A program made the position numbers and the translations under genes. This document shows, piece after piece, positions 1 through 10,119 of a stretch of DNA of 64,000 nucleotides. The stretch is from the NCBI GenBank assembly GCA_017983675.1, contig JAGOAZ010000003.1:213877-277876 (forward strand), written 5' to 3'. The notes under the pieces were generated by a model that had not been told where the DNA came from, made no database searches, and saw only the letters and a program-made list of their open reading frames with translations. The DNA comes from Fluviicola sp. Its GTDB lineage: Bacteria > Bacteroidota > Bacteroidia > Flavobacteriales_D > Crocinitomicaceae. How positions within the stretch are numbered: position 1 is the stretch's first letter; each line of letters begins with the position of its first letter.

Positions 1-1939
1 ACATTTTCCAAGAAGAGGTGAAATTTTGGATCGCAATTTCACGCCCTTATTGATTTCGGTTTCCTTGTATGATTTACACATGGATCCAACGGTTATTGAT
101 CAAGAGGTGTTTGACAAAGAAATTAGTGATTTGTGTGCGGGTTTAAGTCAATTGTTTCCTGAAACAACAGCACGTGAATTTGAAAATTACATTAGAAAAG
201 GCCGCGCACGCGGAAAGCGCTATTTGACAATTAAAAATCGTGCGACAAATGAGCAACGAAGAAGAGTGAATGAATTACCAATTTTCAAATTGGGTAGAAA
301 TAAAGGAGGTTTAATCGAAACAAAAGAAACAACCTTACGCAAACGTCCGCACGGCGACATGCTAAAACGGACGTTGGGTTATTACCGCATAGATGGGCCC
401 AATACGATAAGCGTTGGATTAGAAGGTGCTTTTAACCAATATTTAGCTGGCGAACCTGGTAAAGAAGTAGAGCAAAAAATTTCTTCGGGTTGGAAAAAAA
501 CTGGCCAAGTTTTACGTCAACCTATCGAAGGAGCAAACTTGATTACTTCATTGGACATGAATATTCAAGAAGTTGCTCATTCTGAGTTATTACGTCAATT
601 GAAAAATCAAGGTGCTAAGAATGGCAGTGTGATTGTAATGGATGTGAAAACTGGATTTATTCGCGCTATTGCAAGTTTGCAAGTTGATGAAAAAGGAGAG
701 TACAGCGAAATGTTTAATCATGCGATTGGAACAAAAGAAGTTCCCGGGTCGACGTTTAAATTGGCTTCCATTATGGCTGCTTTAGAAGATGGGAAAATCA
801 ATTTAACCGACACGGTAAATGCAACAGGTGTTTACCAGTTTAGAGGAGGTAAATTGACAGACTCTAACAAATATGGATACGGAAAAATCACGATCCAAAA
901 AGCTTTTGAAAAATCTTCCAATGTTATTTCAAAAATCATCAACGCAGCCTACAGAGATGAGCCTGAGTTGTTTTTAAAGCGGTTAAAAGAGTTTGGATTG
1001 ACAGAAGCATTAGGCATTGACATCAAAGGAGAAGTAGCGCCAGTTGTTCATTATCCAGGCTCTAAAGGTTGGTCAGGTTTAACTTTGCCTTGGATGGCGA
1101 TTGGATACGAATTTCAACAAACGCCATTGCAAACATTAGCGTTTTACAATGCGGTTGCTAATAATGGTGTTTTTGTAAAACCACAATTTGTAGAGCAGAT
1201 TAGAAGAGGTGCTCAAGTCATCAAAACATATAAACCAATTGTGCTTCGTAAAAAAATCTGTTCCGATAACACCTTGAAATTAATGCAAGAATGTTTGGTT
1301 GGTGTAGTAAAAAGAGGAACTGGAAGCGATTTACAATCGTCACTTTTTGATATAGCAGGAAAAACAGGAACTGCTGTTGTTTTGAATGACAACGGAAAAT
1401 TTGGAACAGGAGGTGACAAGAAATACCAAGCGTCTTTTTGTGGTTATTTCCCTGCGAAAGATCCAATTTATTCGTGTATTGTAGTCGTTTCTGCTCCGTC
1501 AAAAGACATTTATGGCGCAACTGTATCTGGAACTGTCTTTACAGCAATTGCCAACAAAGTATATTCCAACACATTGAAATACCACAAAGCAATTAACGAG
1601 GCGAAAAAAAGATCTTTAGAGCCACCAGTATCAATAGATGGTAATAATAATGACTTAGTTACTATTCTTAAAAAGTTAAAAGTACCCTATCATCAAACAA
1701 GTTATTCGGAATGGAGCTCAACAGCTGCTAAACACAATAAAGTTGTTATATCTCCAATGAAATTCAATAAAAAAGTTGTTCCAAATGTGATTGGTTTGGC
1801 TGCACGTGATGCTGTTTACTTGATAGAACGTTTAGGCATGCATACCTCTTTACGTGGAAGAGGTAAAGTTGTAACCCAATCAATAAAAGCAGGAACTGTA
1901 GCATACAGAGGTGGATTAGTAGAAATTGTTTTGGAATGA
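1..1939 (+). CDS. ftsI: Penicillin-binding protein, FtsI-type transpeptidase (5' end outside window)
   Basis: Class B penicillin-binding protein that cross-links septal peptidoglycan in the periplasm. The reading frame is open to the left edge, and the bases before the TTG at 26 encode RRGEIL running into DRNFTPLLISVSLYDLHMDP, the usual start of the PBP dimerisation region, so the gene begins upstream. Numbering from the TTG, the transpeptidase motifs are complete: STFK at about 242-245, SSN at 297-299 and KTG at 446-448. The last 55 residues resemble a PASTA domain (VVPNVIGLAARDAVYLIERL). The N-terminal membrane anchor is outside the window. It could be called Spo VD-like because of the PASTA domain, but its place in front of murE fits the dcw ftsI. 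Its stop overlaps murE by four bases (ATGA). Confidence 0.93.
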   Translation, partial: HFPRRGEILDRNFTPLLISVSLYDLHMDPTVIDQEVFDKEISDLCAGLSQLFPETTAREFENYIRKGRARGKRYLTIKNRATNEQRRRVNELPIFKLGRNKGGLIETKETTLRKRPHGDMLKRTLGYYRIDGPNTISVGLEGAFNQYLAGEPGKEVEQKISSGWKKTGQVLRQPIEGANLITSLDMNIQEVAHSELLRQLKNQGAKNGSVIVMDVKTGFIRAIASLQVDEKGEYSEMFNHAIGTKEVPGSTFKLASIMAALEDGKINLTDTVNATGVYQFRGGKLTDSNKYGYGKITIQKAFEKSSNVISKIINAAYRDEPELFLKRLKEFGLTEALGIDIKGEVAPVVHYPGSKGWSGLTLPWMAIGYEFQQTPLQTLAFYNAVANNGVFVKPQFVEQIRRGAQVIKTYKPIVLRKKICSDNTLKLMQECLVGVVKRGTGSDLQSSLFDIAGKTGTAVVLNDNGKFGTGGDKKYQASFCGYFPAKDPIYSCIVVVSAPSKDIYGATVSGTVFTAIANKVYSNTLKYHKAINEAKKRSLEPPVSIDGNNNDLVTILKKLKVPYHQTSYSEWSSTAAKHNKVVISPMKFNKKVVPNVIGLAARDAVYLIERLGMHTSLRGRGKVVTQSIKAGTVAYRGGLVEIVLE

Positions 1940-3396
1940 AATTAATTAAAGAAATAGCGATACATACTGAAGTGCTTGATTGGATTGGACCGAATGACTT
2001 ATCTATTGATGCGCTTGTCTTCGATTCTCGAAAAGCTTCAAGAGCAAACGTATTTGTTGCAATTAAAGGCACAACAGTCGATGGACATCAATTTGTTCAA
2101 CAAGTTATCGATCAAGGTTGTTTGTGTGTCGTTGTTGAACAAGTTCAAGAGTTACCTGCAACAGTGACTCAAATCGTTGTTCCTTCAACAGCGAAAGCAT
2201 TGGGTGAAATGGCACACGCTTTTTATGACTTTCCTTCCAATGATATCCAGTTAATTGGTGTTACTGGAACGAATGGCAAAACAACAACAACAACACTTTT
2301 ACACCGATTATATACGAAACTTGGTTACAAAGTAGGATTGATTTCTACGGTTGTCAATTTAATCGGCGAAGAAGAAATTCCTGCAACGCACACAACTCCT
2401 GATCCAGTTTCGTTGAATGCCTTGTTAGCTGATATGGTTGCTGAAGGTTGCGCTTATTGTTTTATGGAAGTTAGTTCCCATGCTGTCGCACAACACCGTA
2501 TTGCTGGTTTAAACTTTAAAGTTGCTGCGTTTACCAATATCACGCACGATCATTTGGATTATCACGGAACATTTAAAGAATACATAAAAGCAAAAAAAGG
2601 ATTGTTCGACGGATTAGCGAAAGGTGCTCATGCCTTGGTGAATGTGGACGATAAAAATGGACGGGTAATGGTGCAAAACACCGTTGCTACTGTTGCAACT
2701 TATGCGTTAAAATCGCATGCTGATTTCATGGTGAAAGTATTGGAAAACAGTTTCAATGGCTTGTTAATCACAATAAATGGAACGGAGTTATGGACGCGTT
2801 TAATCGGTGATTTTAATGCGTATAATTTGGCAACGGTTTTTGGAATAAGCCAATTATTAGGAACCGACAAAATAGAAGTGTTGACAGTTTTAAGTCAATT
2901 AGAATCTGTCGACGGTCGTTTTCAATTCATGAAAAGCACAAAAGGCACAATTGCCATTGTCGATTATGCGCACACACCTGATGCGTTATTGAATGTGTTA
3001 AAAACAATTGAGAACATTCGTACACGCAACGAACAAGTTATTACTGTTGTAGGTTGCGGAGGTGACCGTGACGCATTAAAGCGACCTGAAATGGCAAAAA
3101 TTGCTGCGGAAATGAGTAATCGCGTGATTTTGACATCTGATAATCCCAGAACAGAGGATCCTCAATCGATTTTAAATCAAATGGAAGTTGGAGTTGAAGC
3201 ACATCAACGCGCAAAAGTATTGTCGATTCTTGATCGCGACCAAGCAATTAAAACAGCAGTGACTTTAAGTCAACCAGATGATATTATTCTTATCGCTGGA
3301 AAAGGACACGAAAAATACCAAGACATCAATGGCGTGAAACACCCTTTTGATGATTATGAAATAGTAAAAAATTACCTTAATAAACTAGATAAATAA
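1936..3396 (+). CDS. murE: UDP-N-acetylmuramoyl-tripeptide synthetase MurE (meso-DAP adding)
   Basis: Cytoplasmic ligase that adds the third amino acid to UDP-MurNAc-L-Ala-D-Glu using ATP. The Mur ligase domains follow in order: an N-terminal UDP-binding part, the central ATPase with GTNGKTT at 111-117, a lysine-rich stretch YIKAKKGLF near 216-224 where the carbamylated lysine of the family lies, and a C-terminal domain. DNPR at 402-405 is the motif that marks meso-diaminopimelate specificity, so DAP rather than lysine is expected. Length of 486 aa is normal. The ATG overlaps the ftsI stop, and its own stop shares one base with the mraY start (TAATG), implying translational coupling. Confidence 0.97.
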   Translation: MKLIKEIAIHTEVLDWIGPNDLSIDALVFDSRKASRANVFVAIKGTTVDGHQFVQQVIDQGCLCVVVEQVQELPATVTQIVVPSTAKALGEMAHAFYDFPSNDIQLIGVTGTNGKTTTTTLLHRLYTKLGYKVGLISTVVNLIGEEEIPATHTTPDPVSLNALLADMVAEGCAYCFMEVSSHAVAQHRIAGLNFKVAAFTNITHDHLDYHGTFKEYIKAKKGLFDGLAKGAHALVNVDDKNGRVMVQNTVATVATYALKSHADFMVKVLENSFNGLLITINGTELWTRLIGDFNAYNLATVFGISQLLGTDKIEVLTVLSQLESVDGRFQFMKSTKGTIAIVDYAHTPDALLNVLKTIENIRTRNEQVITVVGCGGDRDALKRPEMAKIAAEMSNRVILTSDNPRTEDPQSILNQMEVGVEAHQRAKVLSILDRDQAIKTAVTLSQPDDIILIAGKGHEKYQDINGVKHPFDDYEIVKNYLNKLDK

Positions 3397-4649
3397 TGTT
3401 GACGTATCTCTTTGATTATTTGGAACAATTAGATTTCCCTGGAGCGGGACTTTTTCAGTTCATTTCGTTCAGAGCTTCAATGGCTTTAATAACATCACTC
3501 ATCATTTCGATTGTTTTCGGTAAACGGTTGATTTTGTTATTGCGCAAACAACAAATTGGCGAAACCGTTCGTGATTTAGGGTTAACAGGACAAATTGAAA
3601 AACAAGGAACGCCGACAATGGGTGGGTTAATTATCCTTGCCGCAATACTAATTCCAACATTGTTGTTTGCAAAACTGCATAATGTATATGTGATAACGAT
3701 GATTTTAGCAACTGTTTGGCTTGGTGCAATTGGATTTATCGATGATTACATCAAGGTTTTCAAGAAAAACAAAGAAGGGTTAAAAGGTCGTTTTAAAGTT
3801 GTTGGTCAAATCGGTGTAGGAATTATTGTTGGCTCAATCATGTATTTCCATCCAGATGTTCAAGTGCACAAACGTGTTGCAGCTGATTATCAACTACAAG
3901 CAGGGGAAGCAATTGTCTCTCACCAACACGTGAATGCTTCAGATGATAAAAACGATCACTCAAAATGGATTGTGACAAGAGATATGACGACAACAATTCC
4001 TTTCGTGAAAAATAACGAATTCAATTACAATTGGTTAATCGGTGATATCGATAAATCATATGGTTGGTTATTGTTTATTCCATTTGTCATTATCGTTGTA
4101 ATTGCGGTTTCAAATGGCGCAAACATGACCGACGGACTCGATGGTTTAGCAACTGGAACCAGTGCGATTGCAGGGATAGCATTAGCGATTTTAGCTTATG
4201 TAACTTCTAATATTCGCTTTGCGGATTACCTCGATGTGATGTATATCCCATACGCAGAAGAATTGGTGATTTTCATTGCAGCATTTGTTGGAGCTTGTGT
4301 AGGATTCTTGTGGTACAATAGTTATCCAGCGCAAGTTTTCATGGGCGACACAGGAAGTTTAGCATTGGGTGGAATCATTGCAGTTTTTGCCATCTCAATC
4401 CGTAAGGAGTTATTGATTCCAGTTTTGTGCGGGATCTTCTTAGTAGAAAATCTATCAGTGATTTTACAAGTTGGGTACTTCAAGTATACCAAGAAAAGAT
4501 TCGGTGAAGGCAAGCGTATTTTCTTGATGGCTCCTTTGCATCATCATTACCAGAAAAAAGGATTGCACGAAGCTAAAATAGTTGCGCGTTTTTGGATTGT
4601 AGCTGTTTTGTTAGCTGTTGTCACTATCGTAACATTGAAATTGCGTTAA
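3396..4649 (+). CDS. mraY: Phospho-N-acetylmuramoyl-pentapeptide transferase MraY
   Basis: Integral membrane enzyme that transfers phospho-MurNAc-pentapeptide to undecaprenyl phosphate, forming lipid I. Family motifs are present: GTPTMGGL at 71-78, the Asp pair in FIDDYIK at 114-120, NMTDGLDG at 243-250, MGDTGS at 316-321 and the HHH signature at 382-384. At 417 aa it is longer than the roughly 360 aa of the E. coli protein. The extra length is mainly a hydrophilic insertion at about residues 155-215 between membrane segments. Such a loop is, as far as I recall, usual in Bacteroidota MraY. It overlaps murE and murD by one base at each end. Confidence 0.97.
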   Translation: MLTYLFDYLEQLDFPGAGLFQFISFRASMALITSLIISIVFGKRLILLLRKQQIGETVRDLGLTGQIEKQGTPTMGGLIILAAILIPTLLFAKLHNVYVITMILATVWLGAIGFIDDYIKVFKKNKEGLKGRFKVVGQIGVGIIVGSIMYFHPDVQVHKRVAADYQLQAGEAIVSHQHVNASDDKNDHSKWIVTRDMTTTIPFVKNNEFNYNWLIGDIDKSYGWLLFIPFVIIVVIAVSNGANMTDGLDGLATGTSAIAGIALAILAYVTSNIRFADYLDVMYIPYAEELVIFIAAFVGACVGFLWYNSYPAQVFMGDTGSLALGGIIAVFAISIRKELLIPVLCGIFLVENLSVILQVGYFKYTKKRFGEGKRIFLMAPLHHHYQKKGLHEAKIVARFWIVAVLLAVVTIVTLKLR

Positions 4650-5992
4650 TGAATATTCAACATAAAATAGTGGTTATTCTGGGCGCTGGCGAAAGTGGCG
4701 TTGGTGCAGCAATTCTTGCTCAAAAAATGGGTGCAACTGTTTTTGTGTCTGATTTTGGTAAAATTAATGCTGAATACCAAGAAGAGTTAAATCGATTTGG
4801 CTTGACTTGGGAACAAGAACAGCACACGATGGATAAAATCCTTGCGGCAGATGTAGTCATTAAGTCGCCTGGTATTCCTGAAAAAGCACCTGTAATGAAA
4901 GCTGTTCGCGAAAAAGGTATCCGCGTCGTTTCCGAAATAGAATTTGCGGGATATTTTACAACGGCTAAAAAAATATGTATTACAGGTAGTAATGGTAAAA
5001 CAACTACTACGATGTTGATTCACCACATGCTTAAAAAAGCGGGATTAAATGTCGGATTAGCTGGGAATGTTGGGTATAGTTTAGCGAAGCAAGTTGCGGA
5101 AGAAAACCACGATTATTATGTAATTGAATTGAGTTCTTTTCAATTGGATGACATGACAGATTTCAAAGCTGAAATAGCCATTTTAACAAACATTACACCC
5201 GATCATTTAGATCGCTACGACTATGTCATGCAGAACTATGTGAACTCAAAATTCAGAATACTCAACAACCAAACTGCTGCCGATTATTTTATATACAATG
5301 CAGACGATGCAACAATAGTTGCTGAAATAGAAAAAAGAACACTTACAGCAAAAGCTTTGCCTTTCTCTATGGAAAAAGAAATAGCAGAAGGAGCGTATAC
5401 AGCAAACAAACAACTCATTATAAATTTTAACAATCAATTCAGTATGTCAATTCACGATTTAGCATTAAAGGGTAGACACAACACCCAAAATTCCCTCGCT
5501 TCAGGTTTAGCAGGAAGAATATTAGATATTCGCAAAGAAGTTGTGCGCGAAAGCTTAATGGATTTTGTAAACGTAGAACACCGTTTAGAATTCGTTGCTA
5601 AAGTTTGTGGTATTGAATTCATCAATGATTCAAAAGCGACGAACATCAATTCAACTTGGTTTGCTTTAGAAAGCATGGAGCAACCAACTGTATGGATCGT
5701 TGGTGGAGTTGATAAAGGAAACGATTATTCCGAATTGACTGCCTTGGTGAAAGAAAAAGTGTCAGCAATCATTTGCTTAGGGAAAGACAATCAAAAAATA
5801 ATTGATGCTTTTTCTGATGTAGTTGAAACAATCGTTGAGGCAAATTCTGCAATGGAAGCTGTCGCATTTGGTTACCGTTTGGCGAAAAAAGATCAAACTG
5901 TTTTGTTGTCACCTGCATGTGCTAGTTTTGATTTGTTCGAAAACTACGAAGACAGAGGAAATCAATTCAAACAAGCAGTTCGTTCATTATAA
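4649..5992 (+). CDS. murD: UDP-N-acetylmuramoyl-L-alanine:D-glutamate ligase MurD
   Basis: Cytoplasmic Mur ligase that adds D-glutamate to UDP-MurNAc-L-Ala. With the ATG at 4649 the protein is 447 aa and opens with a Rossmann-like GAGESG at 12-17. A longer frame to 4592 exists but lies inside mraY and adds non-homologous residues, so it is rejected. The ATP loop GSNGKTTTT is at 113-121, followed by NITPDHLDRY, a VEHRLEF segment, NDSKATN and the C-terminal SPACASFDLFENYEDRG, all typical of MurD. The start shares one base with the mraY stop. Confidence 0.97.
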   Translation: MNIQHKIVVILGAGESGVGAAILAQKMGATVFVSDFGKINAEYQEELNRFGLTWEQEQHTMDKILAADVVIKSPGIPEKAPVMKAVREKGIRVVSEIEFAGYFTTAKKICITGSNGKTTTTMLIHHMLKKAGLNVGLAGNVGYSLAKQVAEENHDYYVIELSSFQLDDMTDFKAEIAILTNITPDHLDRYDYVMQNYVNSKFRILNNQTAADYFIYNADDATIVAEIEKRTLTAKALPFSMEKEIAEGAYTANKQLIINFNNQFSMSIHDLALKGRHNTQNSLASGLAGRILDIRKEVVRESLMDFVNVEHRLEFVAKVCGIEFINDSKATNINSTWFALESMEQPTVWIVGGVDKGNDYSELTALVKEKVSAIICLGKDNQKIIDAFSDVVETIVEANSAMEAVAFGYRLAKKDQTVLLSPACASFDLFENYEDRGNQFKQAVRSL

Positions 5993-6000
5993 TTTCCAAC

Positions 6001-6474
6001 ATGGAATTAAAACGTAAAATAGCTGAAAATCCGTTATTGGAAGCGCGTGCCGAAGCATTGAAAAATGCCAAAAGTCAGTCGCTCCGTCCCTTGGGGAAAC
6101 TTTGGGGGATGGATATTTTTACGTGGGTAAATCCATCAGTGTTTGAATTAGCTGCGACGATTCATTCATTTCCATTTCCGGTTTATTTATTTGCACCAGC
6201 ACAATTAATTATTGAGTTTGCAATGGTAGATGATGAAACCTTGAAATTAGTGAGTTGGATCGGTCAATACGACAAAAATGTAACTGAAATTGACGCGTCA
6301 ATTAGTTCTGAAGCAATTCAATTTTCCGCAACAAATTCAGTTTCAGAAACAAGTGATTTAATGCGCTTAAATAGGATGGATCGTCATATCGTTTTGTTTG
6401 TAGCAGCAGGAAATGAATGGAAGTCGAAAATAAATGAATTTGAAGAATTTGTGAAAACAGCTCAGCAATCATGA
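6001..6474 (+). CDS. Unrecognised 157-aa protein inside the dcw cluster
   Basis: I do not recognise this family. It starts eight bases after the murD stop and its TGA overlaps the ftsW ATG (ATGA), so it is very probably co-translated with the division genes. The sequence has no signal peptide and no clear membrane helix. A mildly hydrophobic stretch at about 50-75 (VYLFAPAQLIIEFAMV) is more likely a buried sheet or helix. The N-terminus is basic (MELKRKIAENP), the middle acidic, and the C-terminus looks helical. It could be a cytoplasmic accessory factor for MurD, FtsW or the divisome, but this rests only on position. Base composition and codon use look like the neighbours. Confidence 0.8.
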   Translation: MELKRKIAENPLLEARAEALKNAKSQSLRPLGKLWGMDIFTWVNPSVFELAATIHSFPFPVYLFAPAQLIIEFAMVDDETLKLVSWIGQYDKNVTEIDASISSEAIQFSATNSVSETSDLMRLNRMDRHIVLFVAAGNEWKSKINEFEEFVKTAQQS

Positions 6475-7643
6475 TACAATTATTACGCAAATATTTCAAA
6501 GGGGACATGGTGATTTGGGTTATTACCCTTATCCTTCTTGGTTTTTCACTGGTTTCAGTGTATAGTTTTGTGCCTATCCTTGTTAAAATGGAAGGTGGGA
6601 CACCCTTTAAATATTTGTTCAAGCATTTTGTATACATCGTTTTAGCGGTTTTGTCGATGTATTGGATACACAAAAAAGATCCCAAATACATTTCTCAATT
6701 ATCAAAGATTATTTACTACGGATCTGTCGTTTTATTGGTGTTTACGATGTTCTTTGGAACAAAAGTAAACGAGGCGGGGCGCTGGGTGAAAATACCTTTT
6801 GTAGGGTTGACATTTCAATCCTCCGATTTTGCCAAATTAGCCCTCATCATCTACGTTTCACGCTTGTTGTACAAAAAACGTGAAAACTTGAATTCATGGA
6901 AAGAAGGATTCTTTCCAGTAATGTTGCCGATAATAGTTATTTGTGGGTTGATTGTTAAAGATAACTTTTCAACGGCAGCAATTTTATTCATGATTTCTTT
7001 TACATTACTTTTTGTTGGTCGCGTACCTATTATAAAACTAACATCAGTCATTGCTGGTGGAGTCTTATTGTTTATGATGATTGTAGGGGTGCATAAAGCA
7101 CTTCCTGATTTAAATATATTACCACGGTATGAAACGTGGGTCAACCGCTTTAATAACAAATTAGAAGGTAATTCCGATATTGATGCGGCAGGGAATTTAC
7201 AAGCTAACAATGCCGAACAAGCAATTTATTTAGGAGGTATTTTAGGTCAAGGTATTGGCAAGGGGAAAGTAAAAGAATTTATTCCTGAAGCCTATGCCGA
7301 TTTTTTCTATGCCTCTTTTGTGGAAGAATTTGGTCTAATTGCAGCAATTATTTTGATATTGTTTTACCTGATATTATTTTATAGGATCATGCGCATAGCG
7401 CTGAAATCCGACAAACTGTTCGAAACATATCTCAGTATTGGGATTGGAATTTTATTGTTGTCGCAAGCAACAGTTAATATGATGGTTTGTACTGGCATTT
7501 TCCCTGTTACAGGGCAAAATATGCCGTTTTTAGCAATGGGTGGATCAGCCATGATTATGGCTTGTATTTCAATTGGTATCGTGCAAAGTATCGCTTGTCG
7601 ACAATTGCCAGATGATGATAAAATTAGTACTGAAAACGCATGA
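6471..7643 (+). CDS. ftsW: SEDS-family peptidoglycan glycosyltransferase FtsW
   Basis: Polytopic SEDS protein, the septal glycan polymerase that works with FtsI on lipid II. The 390-aa sequence contains about ten hydrophobic segments and the characteristic signature FIPEAYADFFYASFVEEFG near residues 265-283, matching the family pattern of a PEA.TDF block followed by a conserved Glu-Glu. The end has the typical NMPFLAMGGSAMI segment. Its place between murD and murG identifies it as FtsW rather than RodA. The ATG overlaps the preceding unknown gene, and its TGA overlaps murG. Confidence 0.95.
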   Translation: MIQLLRKYFKGDMVIWVITLILLGFSLVSVYSFVPILVKMEGGTPFKYLFKHFVYIVLAVLSMYWIHKKDPKYISQLSKIIYYGSVVLLVFTMFFGTKVNEAGRWVKIPFVGLTFQSSDFAKLALIIYVSRLLYKKRENLNSWKEGFFPVMLPIIVICGLIVKDNFSTAAILFMISFTLLFVGRVPIIKLTSVIAGGVLLFMMIVGVHKALPDLNILPRYETWVNRFNNKLEGNSDIDAAGNLQANNAEQAIYLGGILGQGIGKGKVKEFIPEAYADFFYASFVEEFGLIAAIILILFYLILFYRIMRIALKSDKLFETYLSIGIGILLLSQATVNMMVCTGIFPVTGQNMPFLAMGGSAMIMACISIGIVQSIACRQLPDDDKISTENA

Positions 7644-8749
7644 AAAAAATTGAACGAGTAATCATCTCTGGTGGTGGAACTGGAGGTCATATTTTTCCGG
7701 CGATAGCAATTGCCAATGAAATCAAAGCACAGAATCCCGATGTGGCAATAACTTTTGTTGGCGCGGAAGGAAAAATGGAAATGGAAAAAGTTCCTGCTGC
7801 GGGTTATTCAATTATTGGCTTACCAATAGTTGGTTTTCAACGGAAATTGACCCTTTCTAATTTTATTCTCCCATTTAAATTATTAAAAAGCTTGTGGAAA
7901 GCGCGTTCAATCATTAAACGTTTAAAACCTCAAGTGGTTATCGGAGTTGGTGGTTATGCAAGTGGCCCAACCTTAAAAATGGCCCAACAATTGGGTGTTT
8001 CAACCGTCATTCAAGAACAAAATTCTTTTCCTGGAAAAACAAATCGCTTGTTGGCGAAAAAAGTAGTACGCGTTTGTACAGCATATCAAGGATTGGACAA
8101 CGTTTTTCCTGCTGATAAAATAAGATTAACAGGAAATCCCGTTCGTTCAGAATTAGCATCAATATCAATCGATAAAGCAACTGCTTTTTCTTTTTTTGAA
8201 GGCTTAGATGCAAGTAAAAAAACAATTTTAGTCATTGGTGGAAGTTTGGGTGCTCGGACGTTGAATGAAGCTGTTCAATTTAGCTTACAAGCAATGACCG
8301 ATGCTGGATATCAAATTATTTGGCAATGTGGAAAGTTTTATCACAACCAAATGCGGGCATTTTTAGATGAAAAACCGTACGAAGGCGTTTATTTATGCGA
8401 TTTTATTGCACGAATGGATGCAGCATATACAGCCGCAGACTGTATCGTCTCGCGCGCAGGCGCCTTATCCATATCTGAATTATGTTTGATTGGGAAGCCA
8501 ACTGTCTTGGTGCCTTCTCCAAATGTTTCGGAAGATCATCAAACCAAAAATGCAATGGCTTTGGTCGCTAACGATGCCGCACTTTTAGTGACTGATGCAG
8601 TTGCAAAAAACACCTTGTTTGATGAAGTAATGACCATGCTTAATAATGAAGAACGTAGCAATCAATTAGCACAAAATTGTAAGAAAATGGGCTTGCCCAA
8701 TGCGACAAAGGACATCGTTAAAATTATAACAGAAATAGTAAACAAATGA
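7640..8749 (+). CDS. murG: Undecaprenyl-PP-MurNAc-pentapeptide GlcNAc transferase MurG
   Basis: Peripheral membrane GT-B glycosyltransferase that makes lipid II from lipid I and UDP-GlcNAc. The N-terminal glycine-rich loop SGGGTGGHIFPA lies at 10-21, followed by GGYASGP, QEQNSFPGKTNR, the second loop GGSLGAR and the donor-binding SRAGALSISEL with the SEDHQTKNA segment. The 369-aa length is normal. It overlaps both ftsW and murC by four bases. Confidence 0.97.
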   Translation: MKKIERVIISGGGTGGHIFPAIAIANEIKAQNPDVAITFVGAEGKMEMEKVPAAGYSIIGLPIVGFQRKLTLSNFILPFKLLKSLWKARSIIKRLKPQVVIGVGGYASGPTLKMAQQLGVSTVIQEQNSFPGKTNRLLAKKVVRVCTAYQGLDNVFPADKIRLTGNPVRSELASISIDKATAFSFFEGLDASKKTILVIGGSLGARTLNEAVQFSLQAMTDAGYQIIWQCGKFYHNQMRAFLDEKPYEGVYLCDFIARMDAAYTAADCIVSRAGALSISELCLIGKPTVLVPSPNVSEDHQTKNAMALVANDAALLVTDAVAKNTLFDEVMTMLNNEERSNQLAQNCKKMGLPNATKDIVKIITEIVNK

Positions 8750-10119
8750 ATCAGCTGGAAGGTGTAAAACGGTTTTATTTCATCGGTATTGGGGGCATTG
8801 GTATGTCCGCTTTAGCACGTTATTTTTTTTCGAAAGGATATGCTGTCGCTGGTTATGATAAAACACCTTCGCCCCTGACTGATCAATTGCAACAAGAAGG
8901 TATTTTAATTCATTTTACTGATTTAGGAAAAAATATTCCAGCACCATATCATGAGGTGGAAGGGACGGTTGTTGTTTATACGCCTGCTATCCCTAAAAAC
9001 ATGCAGGAATTGTGTTTCGTACAACAACAGCATGTCGTTTACAAACGCAGTGAAGTTTTAGGATTGATTACCAAAACGAGTAAAGGAATTGGCGTGGCTG
9101 GCACACATGGAAAAACAACAACTTCAACGATGTTAGCACATGTAATGCATCAATCACAAACAAAATGTGCTGCATTTTTAGGAGGAATTTCAACAAATCT
9201 ACAATCAAATGTTCTGGTAGATAGTTCGGCTGAATATACCATAGTTGAAGCAGATGAATTTGACCGTTCATTTTTACGCTTATCGCCCTTTGCAAGTATT
9301 ATTACTGCAATGGATCCCGATCACCTAGATATTTATGGAACCGCATCAGCTTTCTACGATACTTTCCAACAATATGCTGATAAACACAGTGGGAAAACCT
9401 TGGTTTATAAACACGATTTACCACTAAAAAACACTGGGTTCAACGCAATTTCTTATGGTTTAAATCAACCAGACGCTACTGTTTTTGGAACGAATTTAAC
9501 TGCTGAAAACGGACGTTTTTTGATGGATATTTCAGGTCCTTTTGGAAAATGGGAGGCTGTTGAGCTTGGATTGCCGGGAATTCATAATGCAGAAAATGCC
9601 TTAGCGGTTGTAGCGATGTGCCATGATATCGGTTTGTCAGCTGATGAAATTCGAGCTGGGTTGCAAAGTTTTAGAGGTGTAAAAAGACGATTTGAATACC
9701 AAGTGCGTACGCCAGATTTTGTTTATATTGATGACTATGCGCATCATCCAACAGAAATTGCTGCGCTCGTTTCTTCCGTTCGGATGATTTATCCAGATAA
9801 GAAAATAGCAGGAATTTTTCAACCGCATCTATTCTCTAGAACACAAGACTTTTTTGATGGATTTGTCAAAGAATTAAGTCAACTTGATGAAGTATTATTA
9901 TTGCCAATATATCCAGCACGTGAAGAGCCTATTGAAGGGGTAAGAAGTGATGTGTTGGTCGCTCAAATTGGCAACAAAGCAACTTTAGTGTCAACGGAAG
10001 ATGTATTGGATTGGTCTAAAAATACGGATGCTGCTGTTGTGCTTACAATAGGTGCGGGAGATATAGATCGTATTGTTCCGGAATTAACAACAATATTTGA
10101 ACGCAATCATCATGAATAA
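8746..10119 (+). CDS. murC: UDP-N-acetylmuramate:L-alanine ligase MurC
   Basis: Cytoplasmic Mur ligase that adds L-alanine to UDP-MurNAc, the first step of stem peptide assembly. It shows the N-terminal GIGGIGMSALARYF at 14-27, the ATPase loop AGTHGKTTTST at 118-128, VEADEFDRSFL, DPDHLDIYG, GVKRRFEY and the C-terminal DDYAHHPTEI. Length is 457 aa. It starts on the murG stop (ATGA) and its last eight bases overlap ftsQ. Confidence 0.97.
   Translation: MNQLEGVKRFYFIGIGGIGMSALARYFFSKGYAVAGYDKTPSPLTDQLQQEGILIHFTDLGKNIPAPYHEVEGTVVVYTPAIPKNMQELCFVQQQHVVYKRSEVLGLITKTSKGIGVAGTHGKTTTSTMLAHVMHQSQTKCAAFLGGISTNLQSNVLVDSSAEYTIVEADEFDRSFLRLSPFASIITAMDPDHLDIYGTASAFYDTFQQYADKHSGKTLVYKHDLPLKNTGFNAISYGLNQPDATVFGTNLTAENGRFLMDISGPFGKWEAVELGLPGIHNAENALAVVAMCHDIGLSADEIRAGLQSFRGVKRRFEYQVRTPDFVYIDDYAHHPTEIAALVSSVRMIYPDKKIAGIFQPHLFSRTQDFFDGFVKELSQLDEVLLLPIYPAREEPIEGVRSDVLVAQIGNKATLVSTEDVLDWSKNTDAAVVLTIGAGDIDRIVPELTTIFERNHHE

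Noticed and set aside
26..100. TTG at 26 as the true start of the penicillin-binding protein
   Set aside because: The frame is open to the window edge and the bases before it encode RRGEIL, conserved in class B PBPs, so the gene starts upstream.
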